From: CAYNSB01 sp964399625
GTDB lineage: Bacteria > Planctomycetota > Phycisphaerae > Phycisphaerales > UBA1924
Direction of reading: 5' to 3'
Assembly (NCBI GenBank): GCA_964399625.1
Contig: CAYNSB010000027.1
Span: forward strand, 1 to 54,245
Length of the DNA stretch: 54,245 nt
In this document: piece after piece, positions 1-7,540 of the stretch
Layout of the letters: each line of letters opens with the position of its first letter
How positions within the stretch are numbered: position 1 is the first letter of the stretch
Program-made: the position numbers and the translations under genes
The notes under the pieces: model-generated
Told to the model about the DNA's origin: nothing
The model's database searches: none
What the model saw: the letters and a program-made list of their open reading frames with translations, nothing else

Positions 1-307
1 TCAGCACGCTGAGCATGCACAGGGCCTTGTTGTTCTCGATGAAGCCCATCCCGCCCATGTCCGCGGCGAGCTGGTAGACCTCGCTGGCCCCCGCGACCGC
101 CTTGCGGCAGACCTTGAAGTCGCGGGCGTCGCCCTTGACGGGCCCGGCGAGGTTCTCCACCCCGCGATGGACCTGGTACCACTCGTCGAGGGGCTTGATG
201 TCCACGGCACGGACGTGCTTGGCCCCGCGGTCGAGGAACATCTTGACGAGGTGCCCGCCGATGAATCCGCCGGCGCCGGTGACGACGATCACACCGTTCT
301 TGCTCAT
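1..307 (-). CDS. GDP-mannose 3,5-epimerase-like NAD-dependent sugar epimerase, 5' part only
   Basis: The gene reads leftwards and runs off the window, so only about 102 N-terminal residues are visible. They contain the Rossmann nucleotide-binding glycine motif GAGGFIGGHL just after the start, typical of extended short-chain dehydrogenases, and an AADMGGMGF segment at about residue 84. I recognise that segment from GDP-mannose 3,5-epimerases, which convert GDP-D-mannose to GDP-L-galactose and related sugars. The start is the ATG at 305-307 (MSKNGVIVVTGAGG), which places the beta-strand and glycine loop where the family has them. The gene is divergent from the porin at 612. The catalytic Tyr/Lys pair lies outside the window, so the substrate is inferred from the AADMGGMGF signature alone. 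Another NDP-sugar epimerase or dehydratase is possible. Confidence 0.82.
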   Translation of the reverse strand, partial: MSKNGVIVVTGAGGFIGGHLVKMFLDRGAKHVRAVDIKPLDEWYQVHRGVENLAGPVKGDARDFKVCRKAVAGASEVYQLAADMGGMGFIENNKALCMLSVL

Positions 308-611
308 CTCTCGACCTTTCCGAAAGCGTGGACGTAGACCATCGTCCGGCGGCATCGATCCCTTGATCGAGCCCGAGGAACGAGGGGTACGGAGGGTAGG
401 TGGGACGGGTTCGTGGGTGGGCTTCGCGGGCAGGGTTCTGGGACAGAGCACACCCGGGTGCGTCGGCTCGAACCCTCAATTCCTCACAGAGCACGAACGG
501 GCTGCGGAGCCTCGAGTCGGTTGCGTGAGCCCCGGCAACGTTGGTAGCGTGACGCACCACCGGCGAGGTTTTCGGACCGCCGGATTCGTTCCGCATCTTG
601 AGGATCCTCAC
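308..611. other. Divergent intergenic region
   Basis: This 304-base stretch separates the epimerase-like gene from the porin and must hold the promoters of both. The only clear element is a Shine-Dalgarno-like GAGGAT at 600-605, just before the porin ATG at 612. An open frame continues upstream through this region in the porin frame, but it lacks a start with a ribosome site and would bury the porin signal peptide. I see no RNA gene and no convincing -35/-10 pair. Confidence 0.5.
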
Positions 612-1829
612 ATGAACGCGAAGCTGCTCGTTGCTCTGGGTGGACTGGCCTGTGTTTCTCCCGCGCTGGCGGGCGATCTGGACCGCGCGGGCGCGGCGGA
701 GACCCTCGCCGACGCGAGCGATCGCGCCTCGGCGCTGGACGGCCCCGACGCGAACATCCCCAAGATCAGCGGAAACATGCTCTTCCGCTACTACGGGAAC
801 TTCGGCGGCGACAAGACGCCCGCGGGCAGCAAGAGCTTCGCCAACGGCTTCCAGAACCGGCGCGTCCGCGTGAGCGTGCAGGGGCAGGTCGGCGACCCCA
901 CGCTGACCTATCGCATCGACTGGGAGAACAACAAGGGCGACGGCACCGCGCTGCTCATGGAGGCGTTCGGCGAGAAGAAGTTCGAGAACGGATACGGGCT
1001 GCGCTGGGGTCAGTTCAAGGCCCCGCTCCTCAAGGAGGAGCTCGTCCCGCACACGATGCAGCTCGCAACGGAGCGCACGACGGTGAACACCGTCTTCTCG
1101 GGCACCTACACCGAGGGCGTGATGGGCTCGTACACCAGCGACACGTTCCGCGCCTTTGGCATGTTCTCCGATGGCCTCAAGGCGCTGAACACGGACTTCA
1201 CCAACGGGTCGAGCGTGCCCGGCGGCGAGGCCGACTACGCCCTCACGGCGCGCGGCGAGTACAAGTTCTGCGGCGAGTGGAAGAACTTCGACATGTTCAC
1301 GAGCTGGCGGAACTCGCCGTGCGCGGGCATGATCGGCGCGGCGGTGCACTTCCAGGACGGAGGGAGCACCTTCGCCACCTCCGGCTCGGGCGCGACCGCG
1401 GACCTGAGCCTCTTCGAGTACACCGTGGACGGGATGATCAAGGGCAACGGGTGGAACGCCTTCGCCCAGTTCGTCGGGCGCCACATCGAGGACAAGACGA
1501 CCGCGACCAAGGCAACGTACGACGACTACGGGTTCATCGTGCAGGGCGGGTACTTCCTCACGGACGACCTCGAGGGCTTCGCGCGCTACGACGTGGTGAT
1601 CCCCGACAAGGACCGCGTGAACCACAGCGTGTTCCACGAGATCACGCTCGGCGGGAACTACTTCTTCATCCCGCAGAGCCAGGCCGCGAAGTTCACGCTC
1701 GATTTCCTCATCGATCCGAGCAAGCAGAGCAAGTCCAGCTCGCTCATCGCGACCAACACGTCGTCGGGTCTGCTCGCCGCGGACAAGGCCCAGTACATCC
1801 TGCGCCTGCAGATGCAGCTGCTGTACTGA
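612..1829 (+). CDS. Outer-membrane porin, phosphate-selective porin O/P type
   Basis: A 405-residue predicted beta-barrel porin of the outer membrane. The first 20 residues form a signal peptide (MNAKLLVALGGLACVSPALA, cleavage before GDL). The mature protein has alternating amphipathic strands rich in Tyr, Trp, Phe and Gly, including RRVRVSVQGQVGDPTLTYRI and GLRWGQFKAPLLKEEL; the second is typical of the porin O/P family. The last residues (LRLQMQLLY) end in an aromatic amino acid, as barrel proteins recognised by the BAM machinery do. The ATG at 612 was chosen over upstream in-frame starts because it is preceded by GAGGAT and begins a proper signal peptide. The gene stands alone and is followed by a terminator hairpin at 1861. 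The transported solute cannot be told from the sequence. Confidence 0.85.
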   Translation: MNAKLLVALGGLACVSPALAGDLDRAGAAETLADASDRASALDGPDANIPKISGNMLFRYYGNFGGDKTPAGSKSFANGFQNRRVRVSVQGQVGDPTLTYRIDWENNKGDGTALLMEAFGEKKFENGYGLRWGQFKAPLLKEELVPHTMQLATERTTVNTVFSGTYTEGVMGSYTSDTFRAFGMFSDGLKALNTDFTNGSSVPGGEADYALTARGEYKFCGEWKNFDMFTSWRNSPCAGMIGAAVHFQDGGSTFATSGSGATADLSLFEYTVDGMIKGNGWNAFAQFVGRHIEDKTTATKATYDDYGFIVQGGYFLTDDLEGFARYDVVIPDKDRVNHSVFHEITLGGNYFFIPQSQAAKFTLDFLIDPSKQSKSSSLIATNTSSGLLAADKAQYILRLQMQLLY

Positions 1830-1860
1830 TCGAGGTGGATATCGCGGCACGAATCCTCCG

Positions 1861-1890
1861 AACGCGGCCCCAAAGGCCGCGTTCTTTCGT
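1861..1890 (+). terminator. Intrinsic terminator after the porin gene
   Basis: A perfect 9-bp stem (AACGCGGCC / GGCCGCGTT, 1861-1869 and 1875-1883) closes a 5-base loop and is followed by CTTTCGTT. It sits 31 bases after the porin stop and 18 bases before the convergent GH57 stop. The T-rich side lies on the plus strand, so it mainly serves the porin. Confidence 0.8.
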
Positions 1891-1908
1891 TGGCCCATCG
1901 CATGCAGA

Positions 1909-3210
1909 TCACGCCGGCTGCAGCACCTTGCCCGCCGGCGCGGCGATCCGCGTGCGCACGTTGTCCAGCACGTTCATGAAGTTGATGTACGAGTCGTACG
2001 GCGAGTCGTACGGGCTGAAGTACTTGTGCACGTCGCCGTCGGCCCAGAACTTGGTGCACATGTAGTAGAAGTGGTCGCTGGTCGTGAGCTTGCGCCAGTC
2101 ATTGAGCAGGTACTGGCTGTACTGCAGCTCCGCCTTGTCCTTGGCCTGCTCCGCCGCGGCGAGGCGCTGCTTGATCGCGCGCTCGACCTTGTAGCACTCG
2201 TCGAGCGCGTTGGCCTGCATCGCGTTGCCCCGCCACGCCGTCAGGTCGCGCTCGATGTCCGCCCAGGAGATGAACTGGGGCACGTCGTACTCGCCGACGG
2301 GCTCGAACTCGTCCAGCGCCATGCTCGGCGTGATGAAGTGGTTGTGCCCCGGGTTCACGTCGAACACCTTGCCCGGCATGTCCGAGAGGAAATCGAAGAT
2401 GCCCGTGTCGGCCCACTGGTGCTCGCCGAACGTCTCGTAGTCCATGAAGAGGTTGCACAGGTACCCGTCGCCGTTGATCTGGTTCACCCACCCGGCGAAC
2501 TTGTCGGCGGTGAGCGGCCACTCCGCCCATCCGCGATTGCTGAAGCGGAACGCGATGTCGTCGCTGAGGCGATAGTTCTTCAGCAGCAACCCGAAGGGCC
2601 TGCCCCCCGCCCCCGCGAGGGGCGCGCCGTTCACGCTCGGCGGGCGGTACACGTAGTTGGGCGAGCGGTACCCGAGGATGCGGTCCACACCCTCGCAGAT
2701 GACGCCCTTGAAGCGGGGCTTGCCATCGGGGCCCTTCATCTGCGCCACGTGCTGCGACAGCTCGTTGGCGTAGATCAGCTCCGTGTTGCGGAAGACCTTG
2801 GGCGTCTGCCCGAAGAGGTCCTGGATCTTCTTGGTCTGCGCGGCGACCTGCGCGTCGAACTCCGACCTGCTGTACAGGAACGAGAGCGAGTGGTAGTACG
2901 TCTCGCCGATGAACTCGCAGCACTTGGTGTCCGCGAGCCGCTTGAACAGATCGATCACGTCCGGGCAGAACTCCTGCATCTGGTCGAGCACGACGCCCGT
3001 GAGCGCGTACGACACGCGGAAGTTGCCCTTGTGCCGCTTGACCAGGTCGAGGATCAGCGACGTCGCGGGGCGGTAGCACTTGTCCGCGACCTTCTTGCAG
3101 ATCGCGCCGTTCTTCTCCGTGTCGAAGTAGAAGGGGTGGTCATCAAAGACGGAGTAGCGCTTGAGGCGGAAGGGCTGGTGGACCTGGAAGTAGAAAACAA
3201 CGGAGGCCAT
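1909..3210 (-). CDS. Glycoside hydrolase family 57 (alpha-amylase-like)
   Basis: A 433-residue cytoplasmic protein without a signal peptide that carries the conserved GH57 regions in order: HQP (residues 11-13), GETYYH (102-107), FRNTEL with the predicted catalytic nucleophile Glu144, and FMDYETFGEH with the predicted acid Asp257. GH57 enzymes are retaining enzymes acting on alpha-glucans (alpha-amylase, 4-alpha-glucanotransferase, amylopullulanase), so a role in storage glucan turnover is likely. The short length and motif set resemble the archaeal/bacterial 'alpha-amylase' branch rather than the longer branching enzymes. The start is the ATG at 3208-3210; I see no strong ribosome site before it. 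The PAP2 gene ends 30 bases upstream on the same strand, so this may be the last gene of the operon. Exact substrate unknown. Confidence 0.85.
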   Translation of the reverse strand: MASVVFYFQVHQPFRLKRYSVFDDHPFYFDTEKNGAICKKVADKCYRPATSLILDLVKRHKGNFRVSYALTGVVLDQMQEFCPDVIDLFKRLADTKCCEFIGETYYHSLSFLYSRSEFDAQVAAQTKKIQDLFGQTPKVFRNTELIYANELSQHVAQMKGPDGKPRFKGVICEGVDRILGYRSPNYVYRPPSVNGAPLAGAGGRPFGLLLKNYRLSDDIAFRFSNRGWAEWPLTADKFAGWVNQINGDGYLCNLFMDYETFGEHQWADTGIFDFLSDMPGKVFDVNPGHNHFITPSMALDEFEPVGEYDVPQFISWADIERDLTAWRGNAMQANALDECYKVERAIKQRLAAAEQAKDKAELQYSQYLLNDWRKLTTSDHFYYMCTKFWADGDVHKYFSPYDSPYDSYINFMNVLDNVRTRIAAPAGKVLQPA

Positions 3211-3240
3211 GGCACGAGTGTACCAGCCTCGCGCCCCGGG

Positions 3241-3912
3241 CTACGGGCGTCGCGGCTGCAGGAAACCGACCAGCATCGCCGAGAGGTATCCCAGCACCGC
3301 CCCCGCCAGCACGTCGCTCAGAAAGTGCGCGCCCGAGAGCATCCGCGTGTAACCGCATCCCGCGGCGAGCGGCAGCGCGATCCACGCCAGGCGCGGGTGC
3401 GCGAGCACGAGCGCGAACGCACCCCCAAAGGCGACCGCCGCGTGCGAGCTCGCCCCGCCGAAGGAGATCTGCTCGCGCGCCAGCCCCGGCACGCTCCCGA
3501 ACATCGTCTGTCCATCAGTGAACAAGGGGCGCACGCGTCCCACGATCGGGCGGAGGGCCTCGGCCAGCCCGCCCGCCAGCAGCGGCGCGATGATCAGGCG
3601 GATCCCCAGCGACGCGGAGCCCGGGGGCGAGGCCACGCCGCGCGCTCGAGCGGGGGCCAGTGCCACCACGAGACACGCCAGCCCCAACGCGACCCAGGTC
3701 GGCAGATACCCCACGGCCCGCAGCGCCTGGTACCAGTCCTTCTTGGCGATCGCGTCGCGGGCCGCGGACGCCGCGGAGGCGTCGCGCCCCGCGCCCACGT
3801 ACGTCGCGTGGAACGCGGCGCGATCGATGAGCGTCGCCAGCGCGACCAGCACGAGCCCGATGCCCAGCAGCGCGAGCCGGGACCTTCGGATGGATGCCTC
3901 GGATCGTCTCAC
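3241..3912 (-). CDS. PAP2-family membrane phosphatase
   Basis: A 223-residue polytopic membrane protein with the three phosphatase motifs of the PAP2 / lipid phosphatase family: R(x6)RP at Arg121-Pro129 (arginine in place of the usual lysine), ASSH at 154-157 in place of PSGH, and TR(x5)H(x3)D at 189-200 with His196 and Asp200. Hydrophobic segments lie at about 13-30, 72-87, 105-120, 158-171, 177-188 and 200-218. PAP2 enzymes remove phosphate from lipid phosphates such as undecaprenyl pyrophosphate, phosphatidylglycerol phosphate or lipid A. The start is a GTG at 3910-3912 whose GTGA overlaps the stop of the upstream glycosyltransferase gene, a tight translational coupling. A job recycling the lipid carrier used by that transferase is an inference. 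Confidence 0.82.
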   Translation of the reverse strand: MRRSEASIRRSRLALLGIGLVLVALATLIDRAAFHATYVGAGRDASAASAARDAIAKKDWYQALRAVGYLPTWVALGLACLVVALAPARARGVASPPGSASLGIRLIIAPLLAGGLAEALRPIVGRVRPLFTDGQTMFGSVPGLAREQISFGGASSHAAVAFGGAFALVLAHPRLAWIALPLAAGCGYTRMLSGAHFLSDVLAGAVLGYLSAMLVGFLQPRRP

Positions 3913-5675
3913 GGCGTCGTTCCCTTGGCCCTGGGGAAGCCCTTATACCCGAAGCCGAGCCAGGTCAGGCGCCCGCGCTTGGTCTCGCTGGGCAGCGCGC
4001 CGATCGGCTCGATGCGCTCGAACGCGGGCTCCCACTGGTCCAGTCGCCCGCCCACGAGCACCGCGGGACGGCCCATCAGCCCCGGATCGTCCAGGTTGGT
4101 CTGGGCCCACAGGTCGTACTGCGTGCGTCGCCCCTCGGACTTGCTCGAGGAGCAGTACACGACGGGTCGCCCGGGCATGTAGAACGCGAGCAGGCTCGCC
4201 CGTCCGTACTGCTGACCGATGATGAACGGCGTCTGCCCCGTGCGGGCCGCGAGCTCCTTCATCACGCCGTCGGCCTCCAGCGCGATCTTGTCGGCGCTCG
4301 TGATGCGCCCGATGGGCAGGAGCGGGCGTCCGGGCTCGGTGATCTTCGCCGACGCGAGCATGTTCGCCAGCGCCCTGGCGGGGGCGCTGCCTGCCATCCA
4401 ATCCAGTCGGGCCGAGGCGACGATCATCAGCACGCCACACCAGAGCGTGAGCCGCCAGGCGACATTGGTGAGGGTCTGGGGCCGGGGGCCCTGCTTCCCC
4501 GCGTCGCGCCACATCCGGCGCCGCGCCCGCACGCGCTCAACGCCCCACAGCGCCCCGCACGCCGCGATGGGGATGAGGGTGAGGTGCCCGGCGAGGGGCC
4601 AGTTTCCTTCAGGCTCGGCGATGAACGACACGACGAGGTAGAACGCGAAGATCGGGATCGAGCACGCCAGCAGGAAGATGAGGTCCGCGCGGGCCAGCTC
4701 GGGTCGTGGGCGTTGGATCGAGTCCATCGCGCAACCCGAGGTCGCGACGAACGCCCGGCGTGCGGCGCCGATTGCCAGCAGCATCGCCGGGCCCAGCAGC
4801 CCGAGTTGCGCCCCGATGAGCGTGAGCGTCCACGCGGGCTTGTACGAGGGCCCGCCCTGCGTGGCGACCTCCACATCCCCGCCCTTGACGCCCAGATGTC
4901 CGAGCAGGTGGTGCACCGTGCCCCAGTCGTGGTTCGCGTTCCAGACGATCACGGGCGCGAAGCCGGTCAGCGCGATCGCCAGCGACAGGAACGCCAGCCC
5001 CCGCCAGCGCGCGTGCAGGTGCAGCACCTCCCTGTGCGCCAGCGCGAAGATGAGCGGCCCGGGCACGAGCAGCAGGATGGTGTACTTGTACAGGAAGCCC
5101 AGCGCCATCGCGACGCCCAGCCCGATCCACGCCCATCCCGAGCCCCCGCGAAGCGCCCGCCACGCGCACCACGCCGCCACGCCCCAGCACGCGGCGTAGG
5201 GCCCGTCGATCGTCATGAGCAGGCTGGTGATGTGCAGCCCCGGCGCGAGGATGGTGATCGCCGCGGCGAGGAACGCGATACGCCCGTCACGCGTGACATC
5301 CCGTGCCAGGCGCGACAGCGCCCACGCGAGCACGCCCGAGGCCAGCGCCGCCGGAGCGCGGACCACGCCCTCGGACAGCGGCACACCCAGCGCGCCAAGG
5401 AAGCGAACCGACGCCGCGATCGTGAGCGCGACGCCCGGGCCCTTGGTGTAGTACGACCACTCGAGGTGGCGGGACCATTCCCAGTAGTGCGCCTCATCCT
5501 CCACGAGGGTGTAGGGGCAGAGGAAGAAGACGTAGACGAGCCTGGCGAGCACCGCCAGCACGATGAGCATGAGCGTCGCGCGGGGGGACGCCGCCCAGTG
5601 AATCCACGGCGATGCAAATGTCGGGCCTCGCGCGGCCGCGGGAGCGGTGGGGGGAGTGATCGGAACGGCGCTCAC
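3909..5675 (-). CDS. GT-C fold glycosyltransferase, ArnT/PMT-like, multi-pass membrane
   Basis: A 588-residue membrane protein with about a dozen hydrophobic segments. The first loop after TM1 (TM1 at about 34-53) carries an acidic signature VEDEAHYWEW (58-67) followed by YYTKGP (75-80). This matches the first periplasmic loop of ArnT/PMT-type (GT83/GT39) transferases, where the acidic residues contact the polyprenyl-phosphate sugar donor. Such enzymes add sugars to lipid A, proteins or polysaccharides on the outer face of the inner membrane. The start is GTG at 5673-5675, overlapping the cysS stop as GTGA; a much longer reading of the frame into cysS is a shadow. The gene overlaps the PAP2 gene downstream by GTGA as well. 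Donor and acceptor are unknown. Confidence 0.8.
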   Translation of the reverse strand: MSAVPITPPTAPAAARGPTFASPWIHWAASPRATLMLIVLAVLARLVYVFFLCPYTLVEDEAHYWEWSRHLEWSYYTKGPGVALTIAASVRFLGALGVPLSEGVVRAPAALASGVLAWALSRLARDVTRDGRIAFLAAAITILAPGLHITSLLMTIDGPYAACWGVAAWCAWRALRGGSGWAWIGLGVAMALGFLYKYTILLLVPGPLIFALAHREVLHLHARWRGLAFLSLAIALTGFAPVIVWNANHDWGTVHHLLGHLGVKGGDVEVATQGGPSYKPAWTLTLIGAQLGLLGPAMLLAIGAARRAFVATSGCAMDSIQRPRPELARADLIFLLACSIPIFAFYLVVSFIAEPEGNWPLAGHLTLIPIAACGALWGVERVRARRRMWRDAGKQGPRPQTLTNVAWRLTLWCGVLMIVASARLDWMAGSAPARALANMLASAKITEPGRPLLPIGRITSADKIALEADGVMKELAARTGQTPFIIGQQYGRASLLAFYMPGRPVVYCSSSKSEGRRTQYDLWAQTNLDDPGLMGRPAVLVGGRLDQWEPAFERIEPIGALPSETKRGRLTWLGFGYKGFPRAKGTTP

Positions 5676-7309
5676 GCCCGGCGAACCTCGACCTTGCCGC
5701 CCGGCCGATCGAGGATCGTGTATCCCATCGCGAGCAGCTCGTCGCGGATCTCGTCGGAGCGCTTGAAGTTCTTGCTCGCGCGGGCGTCGCGCCGCTCGAT
5801 CAGCTTGGCGATCACGCGCGGGTCGGGCGCGAGCCCCGGCGCGAAGAGCCCGATGTCCGTCTCGGCGCTCGCCGCGGGACGCTCGAGCGACAGCACTCCC
5901 AGCACGGCGTCGAACGCGCGCATCAGCGCGACGTCGCTCGCCTCGGGCGTCGGAGTCGCGCCCACCCACGTGTTGATCGCGCCGATCGCGCCGGCGATGT
6001 TCAGATCCTCGTGCAGCGCGCTCGCGAAGTCCGCGCGGGCGCGCTCGCCCGCGGGGCGCGGCGTGCCCGCCGGGGCGGAGGTGCCCTGCCGATCCGCAAA
6101 CTTCCTCCAGCGCTCGATCGTCCTCTGCGAATCGGTGAGCCCCTGCATCGTGAAGTTCGCGTTGGAGCGGTAGTGCGTCTTGATCAGCTCCAGGCGCAGC
6201 GCTGCGGGCTCGATGCCCCTGGCAAAGAGGTCCCGCGCCGTGAAGAAGTTGCCCTTGCTCTTGGACATCTTCGCGCCCTCGACCATCAGGAACCGCGGGT
6301 GGAACCACATGCCCGCGTACGTGCCCGCGTCGGGCGACTCGTTGAAGCAGGCGCAGCTCTGCGCGATCTCGCACTCGTGGTGAGGGAAGATGTTGTCCTC
6401 CCCGCCCGAGTGCAGGTCGATGATCGGCGCGCCGTCGGGCAGGCGCGTCTGCAGGAGCGAGCCGAACGGCTCGCGAGATCCCTCGGGCGCGAGCAGGCGA
6501 TTCGCGCTCATCACGGAGCACTCGATGTGCCACCCGGGGTACCCCCAGCCCCAGGGGCTCTCCCACTTCATGATGTGCGACGAGTCCTCCTTCCACAGCA
6601 GGAAGTCGGCCGGGTGCTCCTTGCTCGCCTGGTTCGTTTCGCTCACGCGCCCGCCCTCGCCCGCGCGGAGCTTCTCGAGCGTGTTGCCGCTGAGCTTCCC
6701 GTAGGAGGGGATCGACTGCACGCGGAAGTAGACCACCCGCGATCCGCCCGTGCCCACGACGTACGCGTGCCCGCGCGCGATCAGGCGCTCGATCATCGCG
6801 ATCATGCCCGCCACGCTCTGGGTCGCGCGCGGCATCAGCGTCGCATCAGCATCCGCATCGAGCACCAGCCTGAGCCCCAGGCGACGCGCGTCCTCTTTGA
6901 AGCGGTCCTCGTAGAACCGCGCGATCTGGTACGGGTCGCGCGGGTCGATCGACACGCCCGCCGGCAGCTTGCCCGACTTCTTCGCCTCCTCGAGCCGCCG
7001 TCCCGCCACGGCCATGCGGTCCTCGCCCGACTCGCCGCCCTCGGCATCGTCCGTCATGTGCCCCACGTCGGTGATGTTCATCACGTGCACGACGCGCCGG
7101 ACAGCGCCCGAGGGCGAGTTGGCCAGCTCGCACAGCGGGCTCTCGATCCAGCGGCGGAGCAGGTCGGCCGCGAGGAACGAGCGGAAGTTGCCGATGTGCG
7201 CATCGTCGTAGACCGTCGGCCCGCAGGAGTAGAACGTGATCCGCGCGGGGTCCCGCGGACGCAACTCCTCGAGCCTTCGGGTGAGCGTGTTGTACAGACG
7301 GAGGGGCAT
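5672..7309 (-). CDS. cysS: Cysteine--tRNA ligase
   Basis: A 545-residue class I aminoacyl-tRNA synthetase that charges tRNA-Cys in the cytoplasm. Visible family signatures are the HIGH-type motif HIGN (38-41), the KMSKS loop (347-351) and the zinc site formed by Cys29, Cys264 (GWHIECS), His310 and Glu314 (HHECE), which selects cysteine over serine. It is longer than the usual ~460 residues. The excess lies mainly in an insertion around residues 82-125 (a Glu/Gly/Lys-rich stretch after NITDVGHMTDD) and a longer C-terminal part. The start ATG at 7307-7309 begins MPLRLYNTLT, the normal N-terminus. It lies in a co-directional run, 30 bases after a small membrane protein gene and overlapping the next gene by GTGA. 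Confidence 0.95.
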   Translation of the reverse strand: MPLRLYNTLTRRLEELRPRDPARITFYSCGPTVYDDAHIGNFRSFLAADLLRRWIESPLCELANSPSGAVRRVVHVMNITDVGHMTDDAEGGESGEDRMAVAGRRLEEAKKSGKLPAGVSIDPRDPYQIARFYEDRFKEDARRLGLRLVLDADADATLMPRATQSVAGMIAMIERLIARGHAYVVGTGGSRVVYFRVQSIPSYGKLSGNTLEKLRAGEGGRVSETNQASKEHPADFLLWKEDSSHIMKWESPWGWGYPGWHIECSVMSANRLLAPEGSREPFGSLLQTRLPDGAPIIDLHSGGEDNIFPHHECEIAQSCACFNESPDAGTYAGMWFHPRFLMVEGAKMSKSKGNFFTARDLFARGIEPAALRLELIKTHYRSNANFTMQGLTDSQRTIERWRKFADRQGTSAPAGTPRPAGERARADFASALHEDLNIAGAIGAINTWVGATPTPEASDVALMRAFDAVLGVLSLERPAASAETDIGLFAPGLAPDPRVIAKLIERRDARASKNFKRSDEIRDELLAMGYTILDRPGGKVEVRRA

Positions 7310-7339
7310 GGGGGCAATGGTAGGAGAACGCCAAGTCGC

Positions 7340-7540
7340 TCAATGACCGTTCAACAGTTTGATGATCGCCTGAACGATCCCCCAAACGATGAACCCGGGC
7401 ACCATCAGCATGAGGACGATCAGCTTGAGCGTGCAGCCGATCGAACGCCAGTTCCGGCTCTCGCCCCGCTCCTTGCTCGAGTCAGCGGCTGGCGAACCGG
7501 GCGACTCCTTGGGCGCACCTGGCTTCGATTCCTCGCTCAC
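7340..7540 (-). CDS. Small single-pass membrane protein (66 aa), unknown function
   Basis: This short gene has a Lys/Glu/Ser/Pro-rich hydrophilic N-terminus (about 35 residues) followed by one strong hydrophobic helix (about residues 38-62, TLKLIVLMLMVPGFIVWGIV) and a short KLLNGH tail. It starts with GTG at 7538-7540, which overlaps the stop of the amidohydrolase gene as GTGA, the same coupling seen at two later junctions of this run. That coupling and the well-formed helix are the reasons to treat it as real despite its size. cysS begins 30 bases downstream. No family is recognised; a membrane anchor or a small partner of a neighbour is possible but not shown. Confidence 0.6.
   Translation of the reverse strand: MSEESKPGAPKESPGSPAADSSKERGESRNWRSIGCTLKLIVLMLMVPGFIVWGIVQAIIKLLNGH

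Noticed and set aside
612..873. An alternative plus-frame small protein within the porin gene
   Set aside because: It is rich in Arg/Ser/Thr/Pro with no start signal and lies wholly inside the well-supported porin frame.
5676..6596. Long N-terminal extension of the GT-C transferase reading into cysS
   Set aside because: The extension is an alternate frame of cysS; the GTGA overlap at 5672-5675 gives a natural start.
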